The position numbers and the translations under genes are program-made. From an uncultured Propionibacteriaceae bacterium (GTDB lineage Bacteria > Actinomycetota > Actinomycetes > Propionibacteriales > Propionibacteriaceae), in the NCBI GenBank assembly GCA_945875065.1, contig CAMCJC010000034.1, positions 1 through 13,332 of the forward strand: a stretch of DNA of 13,332 nt, in the 5' to 3' direction. Positions within the stretch are counted from its first letter, which is position 1. Each line of letters starts with the position of its first letter. A model generated the notes under the pieces. That model worked only from the letters and a program-made list of their open reading frames with translations, did not search any database and had not been told where the DNA came from. Of the stretch, positions 6,712 through 13,332 are shown in pieces.

Positions 6712-9018
6712 TCACTCCTCCTCGTCTTCATCGTCGCTCGTCGGCTGCGGCTCCGGCACGACCCCGCCGTTGCGCGGCGGCGTCTGCGTCGGCTTCGACG
6801 TCGTCCTACCGCGCGACGGCGTCTGCGTTGCCCTGCCCCGCCCTCGGGATGGTGTCTCCGTCGGTTCACTCGACCGTGTCGGTTCGCTCGTCGTCCGCTG
6901 CGGCTCTGTCGGCTGGGGTGCCGGTTCCTGGCTCGGTAGCGGAATCATCGATTCCTGAGGTGTCGGCGTCGCCGACATCCGCTCCGGTTCCTTGCTCTTC
7001 TCGGCGGTCGGCGACGCCGACGCTTCGGCCGAGCCCTTGATCTTCTTCGGCTTGTCGAACTCCTGGACTTCCATGCCCTGGGTCGCACCCTTCATGTACT
7101 CCACCCAGGTCATGAGCGGATACGAGGACCCGAAGAACGTCTGGTCCCGCGGCCGCTTATACGGGTCAAGGTCCTCATTGCCCGAGTCGCCTGCCACGTA
7201 CATGACCGCCGTCGAAATCTGCTTGGTGTAGCCGACGAACCAAGCCGAAGTGATGTCGTCGTTCACGCCGTTGGTCCCGGTCTTGCCGGCGACGGGTCGC
7301 TCCAACGCCGATGCCTTCGTGCCGGTGCCCTCCTCGACCACCGATGTCAGGGCGTCGGTCACGTTCGCCGCGACGTTCGCATCGATCGTCTGCTCCGACT
7401 TGTCCCCCGCCTCGAACAGGACCTTCCCGGTGCGGTCGGTGACCTTCGCGACGAAGTGGGCCGGCTTGTACTTTCCGGAACTCGCGAGTGTCCCGTAGGC
7501 ATTCGCCATGTTCAGTGGGCTGACCTCGGCCGCGCCGAGCGCGATCCGGTTGTTGTCATCCCAGCCCGGACCCTGCGGTGCCCCCGCGTCCGTGGCCGCC
7601 TTCATGACCTCGATCGGCCCGTTGCGCATCTGCTGCGTCATGTCGACGAACGCCGTGTTCACCGAATCCGCGATCGACTTCCGTAGCGTCACCGGTCCGT
7701 ACTGGTGACTGAACTCGTTGCGCACCGGCTTCGACTCGCCCTTCGGCGTGAACGTGTCGCCGTTTAGGACGCTGTCCAGCGAGAACCCGCTGCGCAGCCC
7801 CGCGATCGCCGCGAACGTCTTGAACGTCGACGCGGCCGGGCGGGGCGTCGTCGCCCAGTTTCGGGAGTCGGAGACGTAGTCGGGGCCGCCATACATCGCG
7901 AGGACCCCACCCGAGGCGGTATCGACCGACGCGATCGCGACGTGCAGCTTCGACGCGTCTTGCGGCGTCGCCGCGCTCTCCGCCGCCTGCTGCGTGTACT
8001 TCTGCGCCGTGGCAACGGCGTTGTCTTGCATGGCCTTGTTGATCGTCGTGGTGATCTGGAGGCCGCCGCCTTGCACCTGGGCGTCGTCGAAGCCCAGCGC
8101 CTTTAGCTCCGCCTCGATCTGGGAGATCAGGAAGCCCTTCGGCCCGCCGTAGCGGTCGGCCTTTGGGACTTCGGGAAACTCGGGCAGCGCACCGTAGGCG
8201 GCGTCGTGGTCGGCCTGCGAGACGGTGCCGGCCTTCAGCATCTGGTCGAGCACGTACTGGTAGCGGCCCAACAGCCGCTGACGGTGCTCATCGCCACCCG
8301 ACGGGTTGAAGCCGGCGGGGTTGTTCAGAATCGCGGCGAGCGTCGCGGCCTCCGGCAAGCTCAGTTCTGAGGCCTTCTTCAGGAAGTACGACTTCGACGC
8401 CGCTTCGATGCCGTAGGCGCCGCGCCCGAAGTAGATCGTGTTGAGGTAGCCCTCCAGGATCTGCTCCTTCGGAACCTCACGCCCCATCTTGATCGCCAGG
8501 ATCAGCTCACGAAGCTTCCGCTGCGCCGTCCGCTCGGAACTCAGGTAGAGGATCTTGATGTACTGCTGCGTGATCGTCGATCCGCCCTGCACCTCACCGC
8601 CGCGCGCGATGTTCCACACGCCGCGGGCCATGCCCGGCAGCGAGAAGCCCGGATCGGTGAAGAACGTCGAGTTCTCCGCCGCGATCACGGCGTCCTTGAT
8701 CACCTTCGGCATGTCCGCGTACGACAAGGTGACGCGGTTCTGAACCGCCAGCGACCCCAACTGCTCCTTGCCGTCGTCGTAGTAGATGAAGGTGGTGTTG
8801 GTGGTGAAGTCGCTGTTCGGGTCCGGTAGCTTCGTCGTGTAATACAGGTACGCGAACCCACCGACGCCCGCGATGCCGGCGAGCAGCATCAGCACCAGCA
8901 GACCGATGCCTATCCGGCCGAAGATGCGACGCGCACGCGACTTTTGCCGCTTACCCTTGCGCTTCGGCTTCGGCTCCGGCTGGGGCGGCAGTTCTGGTTC
9001 AAACTCCGTCTCGGACAT
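6712..9018 (-). CDS. Class A penicillin-binding protein (PonA1-like, bifunctional)
   Basis: It polymerises lipid II into glycan strands and cross-links the stem peptides outside the membrane. The 768 residues comprise a cytosolic Pro/Lys/Arg-rich N-terminus (1-33), one membrane helix (about 34-57), a GT51 transglycosylase with catalytic E115 in AAENSTFF and the GGSTITQQYIK and RKLRELILA motifs, and a transpeptidase with S397-TFK, S452-VN and K579-TGTNG. The last 100 or so residues are a Pro/Ser/Thr/Glu-rich extracellular tail with repeated TPSRGR and TQTP units, ending in an acidic DEDEEE. The E-N replaces the usual E-D after the catalytic Glu. The ATG at 9018 has GGAG only 3 nt upstream; an upstream TTG at 9069 is the alternative. 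It lies 54 nt after the symporter gene and 45 nt before the GT87-like gene, an apparent operon. Confidence 0.97.
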   Translation of the reverse strand: MSETEFEPELPPQPEPKPKRKGKRQKSRARRIFGRIGIGLLVLMLLAGIAGVGGFAYLYYTTKLPDPNSDFTTNTTFIYYDDGKEQLGSLAVQNRVTLSYADMPKVIKDAVIAAENSTFFTDPGFSLPGMARGVWNIARGGEVQGGSTITQQYIKILYLSSERTAQRKLRELILAIKMGREVPKEQILEGYLNTIYFGRGAYGIEAASKSYFLKKASELSLPEAATLAAILNNPAGFNPSGGDEHRQRLLGRYQYVLDQMLKAGTVSQADHDAAYGALPEFPEVPKADRYGGPKGFLISQIEAELKALGFDDAQVQGGGLQITTTINKAMQDNAVATAQKYTQQAAESAATPQDASKLHVAIASVDTASGGVLAMYGGPDYVSDSRNWATTPRPAASTFKTFAAIAGLRSGFSLDSVLNGDTFTPKGESKPVRNEFSHQYGPVTLRKSIADSVNTAFVDMTQQMRNGPIEVMKAATDAGAPQGPGWDDNNRIALGAAEVSPLNMANAYGTLASSGKYKPAHFVAKVTDRTGKVLFEAGDKSEQTIDANVAANVTDALTSVVEEGTGTKASALERPVAGKTGTNGVNDDITSAWFVGYTKQISTAVMYVAGDSGNEDLDPYKRPRDQTFFGSSYPLMTWVEYMKGATQGMEVQEFDKPKKIKGSAEASASPTAEKSKEPERMSATPTPQESMIPLPSQEPAPQPTEPQRTTSEPTRSSEPTETPSRGRGRATQTPSRGRTTSKPTQTPPRNGGVVPEPQPTSDDEDEEE

Positions 9019-9036
9019 GCGCTCCAGAGTACGGCC

Positions 9037-9046
9037 CTTGGCCAAG
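9037..9046. repeat. Palindrome in the PBP leader
   Basis: CTTGGCCAAG, a perfect 10-bp palindrome, lies in the 54-nt gap between the symporter stop and the PBP start, about 18 nt upstream of the start codon. It may be a small mRNA fold or chance. Confidence 0.2.
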
Positions 9047-9072
9047 CGGACGACAGCCGCCCTAGCCAACGC

Positions 9073-10482
9073 CTATTGACGCGCCTCCATGAACACCTCA
9101 ATCTCTCCCTTCGACGCCTTCAGCTTCGGGTCGTGTTTCAGGTACTGGCGGGTCTCCTGGGCGATCAGACCGGACAGCAGCAGCAGGCCGACGAGGTTCG
9201 GGAGCGCCATCAGGCCGTTCATGATGTCGGAGAACAGCCACACCAGGTTGACCTCCTGGATCGCACCGAAGAACACTATGACCGTGAACACGATCCGGTA
9301 GTAGCGGACGGCGCGCCGCCCGAACAGGCGCTCGACGCACCGGTCCCCGTAGTAGGACCATCCCAGGATCGTCGACAGCGCGAACATCGCGACGGCGACC
9401 GTGACGACGATGCCGCCCCAGTTGCCGGGCAGGCCGTGCGTGAAAGCCTGGCTGGTCATCAACGGAGCGGCTTCCTCACCGGCCTGCCACTCGCCGGTGG
9501 TGATGATGACCAGGCCGGTGAACGAGACGACGATGATGGTGTCGATGAACGTCTGGGTCATCGACACGAGGCCCTGGCGGACGGGGTGCGTCGTCTTCGC
9601 GGCGGCCGCGGCGATCGCGGCCGAGCCCATGCCGGACTCGTTGGAGAAGATGCCCCGAGCGGTGCCCATCTGCATCACCAGGAGGATCGCGGAACCGGTG
9701 AACCCGCCGACAGCGGCGGTGCCGGTGAACGCGTCGTGGAGGATCAGCCACAGGGCGGCGGGGATGTCGTCGGCGTTCGCGATGAGGATCCACGTGCCGC
9801 CGAGGATGTAGAACACGATCATGATCGGCACGAACCCGGCGGTGACATTGCCGATCCACTTGATGCCGCCGAGCAGCACCAGCCCCACGAACACGGCGAT
9901 GACTAGGGCCGTGATCCAAGGTGCGACGCCGAACTGGTGCTCGATGTTCGTAACGATGGCGTTGCCCTGGCTCATATTTCCGATGCCGAGGCTCGCTCGG
10001 ATCGCGAAAACCGCGAACGCCAGCGACAGCCACTTCCCGAGCGGCCCGCCGACGCCCTTCGCGAGGTAGTACTGGGGCCCGCCGGTGGCCTCGCCCTTAG
10101 CGTCGGTCTGGCGGAACCTGACGGCGAGGAACGCCTCCGCGTACTTAGAGGCCATCCCGGCCAGGCCCGTCATCCACATCCAGAACAGCGACCCGGGGCC
10201 ACCGATCGCGATCGCCGTGGCGACGCCGACGATATTGCCAACGCCCACCGTCGCCGCCAAAGCCGTCGTCAGAGCCTGGAACTGGGAGATGTCGCCCTCT
10301 TCGGCGTCCTCGTCGTGGCGCTCGATGAAGGCCAGTCGCATCGCGGAGAACAGGGTGCGGAACTGAATGCCGCGCAGCCGGACCGTCAGGAACAGACCGG
10401 TTCCGAGCAACAGCGGGATCAGCAGGAACGGCCCCCACACGATCGACGAAACGTCGCTCAAGAACTTCTCGACGGCTTCCAC
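9073..10482 (-). CDS. Alanine/glycine:cation symporter family protein (AGCS)
   Basis: A sodium- or proton-coupled importer of alanine and/or glycine in the plasma membrane. The 469 residues have about eleven membrane helices and show AGCS hallmarks throughout: FQALTTALAATVGVGNI, GGPGSLFWMWMTG, a FSNESGMGSA segment, and GWSYYGDRC with the family Gly-Trp-Ser-Tyr-Tyr-Gly. The family is LeuT-like in fold; members take up L- and D-alanine and glycine. The ATG at 10482 has AGGAGG 8 nt upstream. The stop lies 54 nt before the PBP, and the M23 peptidase ends 113 nt upstream on the same strand. Sitting between two peptidoglycan genes it may recover alanine released by cross-linking; that is inference. 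The short C-terminal KGEIEVFMEARQ tail is charged and cytosolic. Confidence 0.96.
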   Translation of the reverse strand: MEAVEKFLSDVSSIVWGPFLLIPLLLGTGLFLTVRLRGIQFRTLFSAMRLAFIERHDEDAEEGDISQFQALTTALAATVGVGNIVGVATAIAIGGPGSLFWMWMTGLAGMASKYAEAFLAVRFRQTDAKGEATGGPQYYLAKGVGGPLGKWLSLAFAVFAIRASLGIGNMSQGNAIVTNIEHQFGVAPWITALVIAVFVGLVLLGGIKWIGNVTAGFVPIMIVFYILGGTWILIANADDIPAALWLILHDAFTGTAAVGGFTGSAILLVMQMGTARGIFSNESGMGSAAIAAAAAKTTHPVRQGLVSMTQTFIDTIIVVSFTGLVIITTGEWQAGEEAAPLMTSQAFTHGLPGNWGGIVVTVAVAMFALSTILGWSYYGDRCVERLFGRRAVRYYRIVFTVIVFFGAIQEVNLVWLFSDIMNGLMALPNLVGLLLLSGLIAQETRQYLKHDPKLKASKGEIEVFMEARQ

Positions 10483-10595
10483 CTGGCCTCCTATGTATCA
10501 CCTGGCGCCGCGACAACGGCCGAGGGACTGGTCAGGGGGAAACAGTGTCACAGCGCGACGCCCAGTCGCGACGATTCCGGCCCGTGGGACGCGAA

Positions 10596-11657
10596 TCAGC
10601 CAGTCGGTTCGCTCACACTCGACGCAGTTTCGGTGCTCGGTGCGAGCGTCGGCGGCTCCGTTGCGTGCGGCTCAGGTGCCGGTGACGACGACCTCGACGG
10701 CTTCGGCTTGGCCGGGTTGGTCGGCTCGTCGGTTGCCGGGGAAGGGGTCGGAGACGGCGACGCCGGGGCGGAGGTTTTGGCCGGGGTAGAGCTCTTGGGC
10801 GCGGTCGTCGGCGCCTGAATCGTCGGCGGCGCAACGAGGACAGGCGCGCTGGTGGTCGCCATGGGTGGCGTCGAGATCGGCTGCGGCGTCGCGCCGGCCG
10901 AGAATGAGGCGTCGACGGCCGGCTCGCCGTTCAGCCACTTCTCAGGGTCCTGGAACTTGCCATCGACGATGACCTCGAAGTGCAGGTGACAGCCGGTGGA
11001 GTACCCGGTGGAGCCGACGCGGCCGACGCCCTGGTGCACCGCGACCTCCTGGCCGACCTTCACGCCGATGCTGGACAGGTGGTTGTAGGTCGTCTCGACG
11101 TGGTGGCCGGCGATGGTGCCGTGATCGATCTTCACCTGCACGCCGTTGCCGCCCGCCCAACCGGTGCGGGTGACCTTCCCGGCAGCGGCGGCGCCGACGG
11201 GGGTGCCGCAGGGGGCAGCGAAGTCGAGTCCGGTGTGGAGCTTCCACACGTGCAGGACGGGGTGGAATCGCATCCCGAACCGTGAGGTCTTGCGCCCCTT
11301 GACGGGGACCGACAGGAGCTTGCCCTGCTCGCCCTCGACCGATGGGATGCCCTCGGTGGGGATCGCCGACGGGGAGTTGAGGACGGTGGTGTCCTCGCCG
11401 GGCGCCTCCTCGTGGGCGGTCGGCAGGCCGATGCCGCTGGTGGCGAGGTTCGGCGTCGCGACCCGCAGCAGCGACCCGTCGCCACGGCCTGAGACCGCAG
11501 GCGACGGTAGCTCCGTCGGCTCAGGAGCAGAACTGCTTTGGGCGGTGACCGGCAGCGCGCGCAGGGAACTATCGCCAGAGACCCCGGCCCAGATGGCGCC
11601 CCCCAAGATCGCCACCGCCGACACGGCTGCGAGTAGGGGTTTCGTCTTCTGGTCCAC
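10596..11657 (-). CDS. M23 family (LytM-type) peptidoglycan peptidase
   Basis: A secreted or membrane-anchored zinc endopeptidase acting on peptidoglycan cross-bridges, or regulating other hydrolases if inactive. The 353 residues begin with a signal or anchor helix (about 8-27), a low-complexity stretch, then the M23 domain (about 115-240). Zinc ligands are H141 and D145 (HTGLD) and H226 of H224-L-H226-F; H193 in YNHL and H224 are the catalytic pair. All are present, so it should be active. The last 100 residues are a Pro/Ser/Thr/Ala-rich tail. The start is GTG with GGAG 6 nt upstream. It diverges from pcnA across 149 bp, and the symporter follows after 113 nt. Cysteines in AAPCGTPV and TGCHLH may pair in the oxidising exterior. 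Confidence 0.95.
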   Translation of the reverse strand: MDQKTKPLLAAVSAVAILGGAIWAGVSGDSSLRALPVTAQSSSAPEPTELPSPAVSGRGDGSLLRVATPNLATSGIGLPTAHEEAPGEDTTVLNSPSAIPTEGIPSVEGEQGKLLSVPVKGRKTSRFGMRFHPVLHVWKLHTGLDFAAPCGTPVGAAAAGKVTRTGWAGGNGVQVKIDHGTIAGHHVETTYNHLSSIGVKVGQEVAVHQGVGRVGSTGYSTGCHLHFEVIVDGKFQDPEKWLNGEPAVDASFSAGATPQPISTPPMATTSAPVLVAPPTIQAPTTAPKSSTPAKTSAPASPSPTPSPATDEPTNPAKPKPSRSSSPAPEPHATEPPTLAPSTETASSVSEPTG

Positions 11658-11731
11658 TGGAGGCTCCGATCAAAAACTGCGCATTCAATCGAAACACATC
11701 CGAGGGTCGGGCGCCATCAATTACGGGCAGC

Positions 11732-11762
11732 CGAATGGCTAATTCTTGGCGCGAATGGTTAA
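11732..11762. promoter_or_regulatory. Direct repeat spaced 20 bp in the M23-pcnA divergent region
   Basis: CGAATGGCTAA (11732-11742) recurs as CGAATGGTTAA (11752-11762), 10 of 11 bases identical, start-to-start distance exactly 20 bp, near two helical turns. That geometry suits tandem binding of a dimeric or cooperative regulator. The site is about 75-105 bp upstream of the M23 start and about 35-65 bp upstream of the pcnA -10 box. The regulator is unknown. Confidence 0.45.
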
Positions 11763-11782
11763 CAACGAAGCTGGCTGGTGTC

Positions 11783-11805
11783 GCGGAAGCCACGTAAACT
11801 TCCGC
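11783..11805. promoter_or_regulatory. Inverted repeat overlapping the pcnA -10 box
   Basis: GCGGAAG (11783-11789) and CTTCCGC (11799-11805) are perfect 7-bp inverted arms, 9 nt apart, with half-site centres 16 bp apart. The right arm overlaps the last bases of TAAACT (11795-11800) and ends 1 nt before the GTG start. If the mRNA is leaderless it is not in the transcript, so it fits an operator better than an RNA hairpin. Confidence 0.45.
11795..11800 (+). promoter_or_regulatory. -10 box for a leaderless pcnA transcript
   Basis: TAAACT fits the actinobacterial TAnnnT -10 pattern. Six bases separate it from the GTG at 11807, so transcription would begin at the start codon itself. No Shine-Dalgarno-like sequence lies in the preceding 20 nt, as expected for a leaderless mRNA. 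No good -35 hexamer is seen at the expected distance. Confidence 0.55.
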
Positions 11806-11806
11806 C

Positions 11807-13243
11807 GTGCCCGACCTGACCCCAGCCCAGAGCAACGCCATCTCCGACCTGCTGACCAGCTCGCCGGTGATCGGCGACCTCGGACGGCGCTTCAAGGCCG
11901 CCGGCCACCAGCTGTACCTGGTCGGCGGGTCTGTCCGCGATGCCCTCCTCGGCGGCCTCGGTCACGACCTCGACTTCACGACCTCCGCCCGTCCAGACCA
12001 GACCCATGCGCTCCTTTCCGCCTTCACCCCGGCGACTTGGGACGTCGGACGCGAGTTCGGCACGATCGGGGCGTCGAAACGCGACGGCGATGCCGAGTGG
12101 GTGATCGAGATCACCACGTTCCGCGCCGATGCGTACGATCCTGAGTCGCGCAAACCGATCGTCGCGTTCGGAGATTCGATTGAGGAAGACCTCGTCCGCC
12201 GCGACTTCACCGTCAACGCGATGGCGGTCGACGTCGTATCCGGGCGGTTCATCGACCCGTGGGGCGGCCTCGACGACCTCGCCGACCAGACGCTACGCAC
12301 CCCGTCGAAGCCGGAGGTCAGCTTCAGCGACGACCCGCTGCGGATGATGCGGGCGGCCCGGTTCGCGTCGCGACTCGGGTTCGTCGTCGCGCCGGAGGTC
12401 GCACAGGCGATGACGGACATGGCCGACCGCATCCGCATCGTCTCCGCCGAGCGGATCCAGGGGGAGCTGACCGGGCTGCTGCTGACCGACACCCCCCGCG
12501 AGGGCCTCGACCTGCTCGTGCGCACCGGAATCGCTGACTTCATCCTCCCCGAGTTGCCTGCACTGCGCCTGGAACGCGACGAACACATGCGCCACAAGGA
12601 CGTCTACGAGCACTCGCTGACCGTCGTCGACCAGGCGATCGAACTGGAAAAGGCACGCGGGCATGCGCCTGACGTCGTGAACCGGCTGGCGGCGCTGCTG
12701 CACGACGTCGGCAAGCCGGCGACGCGTCGCTTCGAGGGCAACAAGGTCACCTTCCACCACCACGACATCGTGGGCGCGAAGCTCGTCAAGCGGCGTCTGA
12801 AGGAGCTCAAGTACCCGGCAGCGACGGTGAAATCCGTCACCAAACTCGTCGAACTGCACCTGCGGTTCCACGGCTACGGCGACGGCGGCTGGACCGACTC
12901 GGCCGTCCGCCGCTACGTCCGCGACGCCGGCGAGGAACTGGAACGCCTCCACATCCTCACCCGCGCCGACTGCACCACCCGCAACCGCAACAAGGCCATC
13001 CGGCTGCGCCGCGCCTACGAGGAGCTGGAATGGCGCATCGACGAACTCGCGGCCCAGGAGGAGATCAAGGCGCTGCGCCCACACCTCGACGGGGCGCAAA
13101 TCATGGAAACCCTCGGCATCGGCCCAGGCCCGCAGGTCGGCAAGGCGTACAAGTTCCTCCTCGAGCACCGCACCGAGCACGGCCCCATCCCCGAGGACGA
13201 AGCCAAGCAGCTGCTACTCGACTGGTGGTCGCAGCAGCCCTAG
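11807..13243 (+). CDS. pcnA: CCA tRNA nucleotidyltransferase
   Basis: It adds or repairs the 3' CCA end of tRNAs without a template, using CTP and ATP. The 478 residues match the actinobacterial enzyme called PcnA (Rv3907c in M. tuberculosis). The class II nucleotidyltransferase head has the GG motif G40-GSVRD and the metal-binding D54-L-D56. DLVRRDFTVNAMA, FIDPWGGLDDL, the arginine-rich DDPLRMMRAARFASRLGF and the ERIQGEL segment follow in the usual order. A C-terminal HD domain is present, with EHSL and LLH299-D300-VGKP, then HHHD; in some relatives it gives phosphohydrolase activity. The GTG at 11807 has no ribosome site and directly follows a -10 box, so translation is probably leaderless. 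The gene is intact and on the opposite strand to the wall-gene cluster. Confidence 0.96.
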   Translation: MPDLTPAQSNAISDLLTSSPVIGDLGRRFKAAGHQLYLVGGSVRDALLGGLGHDLDFTTSARPDQTHALLSAFTPATWDVGREFGTIGASKRDGDAEWVIEITTFRADAYDPESRKPIVAFGDSIEEDLVRRDFTVNAMAVDVVSGRFIDPWGGLDDLADQTLRTPSKPEVSFSDDPLRMMRAARFASRLGFVVAPEVAQAMTDMADRIRIVSAERIQGELTGLLLTDTPREGLDLLVRTGIADFILPELPALRLERDEHMRHKDVYEHSLTVVDQAIELEKARGHAPDVVNRLAALLHDVGKPATRRFEGNKVTFHHHDIVGAKLVKRRLKELKYPAATVKSVTKLVELHLRFHGYGDGGWTDSAVRRYVRDAGEELERLHILTRADCTTRNRNKAIRLRRAYEELEWRIDELAAQEEIKALRPHLDGAQIMETLGIGPGPQVGKAYKFLLEHRTEHGPIPEDEAKQLLLDWWSQQP

Positions 13244-13273
13244 CCGACCGATCGGCTGCCGCTGGATGAAAAA

Positions 13274-13326
13274 CTGTAGATACGGGGTTAACGGTCGTCT
13301 GGGTTTGTCGGAGACGACCCGTACAG
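13274..13326 (+). terminator. Long imperfect hairpin after pcnA
   Basis: About 30 nt after the stop codon, GGTCGTCT (13293-13300) pairs with AGACGACC (13312-13319) around an 11-nt loop. Farther out TACGGG (13281-13286) can pair with CCCGTA (13318-13323), and CTG (13274-13276) with CAG (13324-13326), with bulges and some competition at 13318-13319. The window ends 6 nt later without a T-run. A terminator for pcnA is the simplest reading; an operator for the next gene is possible, since TACAGT at 13322-13327 resembles a -10 box. Confidence 0.45.
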
Positions 13327-13332
13327 TGAAGG

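Noticed and set aside
8944..9906. Long plus-strand frame across the PBP start and symporter
   Set aside because: Antisense shadow of two well-supported genes; sequence dominated by Asp/Glu/His/Gln/Arg with no domain.
9937..10818. 293-codon plus-strand frame over the symporter and M23 genes
   Set aside because: It spans two real minus-strand genes and their gap and shows no family features.
11658..11806. c-di-AMP (ydaO-type) riboswitch before the M23 gene
   Set aside because: Actinobacterial wall-hydrolase genes often carry one, but I could not find its conserved blocks here and the region is only 149 nt and shared with a divergent promoter.
12293..13180. 295-codon minus-strand frame inside pcnA
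   Set aside because: Antisense of the HD and nucleotidyltransferase regions; Val/Asp/Leu/Arg-rich shadow.
1..13332. tRNA, rRNA, CRISPR array, origin (DnaA boxes), intact transposase
   Set aside because: No T-loop-like GTTCGAATC, no regularly spaced repeats, no TTGTCCACA boxes and no transposase motifs were seen on either strand.

Overview
The window is 13.3 kb of GC-rich chromosome from an actinobacterium (Actinomycetota); genus not determined. The evidence is GC-rich coding with strong third-position bias, a class A penicillin-binding protein (PBP) with a Pro/Ser/Thr-rich tail followed by a polytopic GT87-like membrane protein (the same order as ponA1-Rv0051 in Mycobacterium tuberculosis), an actinobacterial-style CCA-adding enzyme with an apparently leaderless GTG start, and weak or absent U-tracts after hairpins.

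The left third (about 1-4440) looks like accessory or rearranged sequence. A short-chain dehydrogenase/reductase gene lies on the minus strand (459-1235). Two stretches without a recognisable gene flank it: 1-458, with a nested hairpin, and 1236-1867, with a strongly A/C-rich, G-poor tract and a 107-bp element bounded by imperfect inverted repeats (MITE-like). On the plus strand follow a 3-methyladenine DNA glycosylase (mpg type), an ammonia-dependent NAD synthetase (nadE), an orphan VapC-type PIN toxin with a broken N-terminus, and an 86-residue two-helix membrane protein rich in Cys, Met and His.

The middle and right (4487-11657, minus strand) hold envelope genes. Read in the direction of transcription they are an M23 (LytM-type) peptidase, an alanine/glycine:cation symporter (AGCS), a bifunctional class A PBP, a GT87-like multi-pass membrane protein and a three-helix membrane protein with a C-terminal helix-hairpin-helix (HhH) domain. 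The first four make a coherent envelope set: peptidoglycan cutting, amino-acid uptake (alanine is released by transpeptidation), polymerisation and cross-linking, and a probable lipid-linked sugar transferase. The HhH gene ends in a convergent intergenic region with two tandem hairpins.

At the right end the M23 gene and pcnA (CCA tRNA nucleotidyltransferase, plus strand) diverge from a 149-bp region. It contains a direct repeat spaced exactly 20 bp, an inverted repeat overlapping a TAAACT -10 box, and a GTG start exactly where transcription should begin. A long imperfect hairpin follows pcnA at the window edge.

No tRNA, rRNA, CRISPR array, intact transposase or phage gene was seen. No unmistakable new system was found. 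The best leads are the MITE-like element, the pcnA/M23 promoter architecture, the symporter-PBP linkage, the decayed toxin and the small Cys/Met/His membrane protein.
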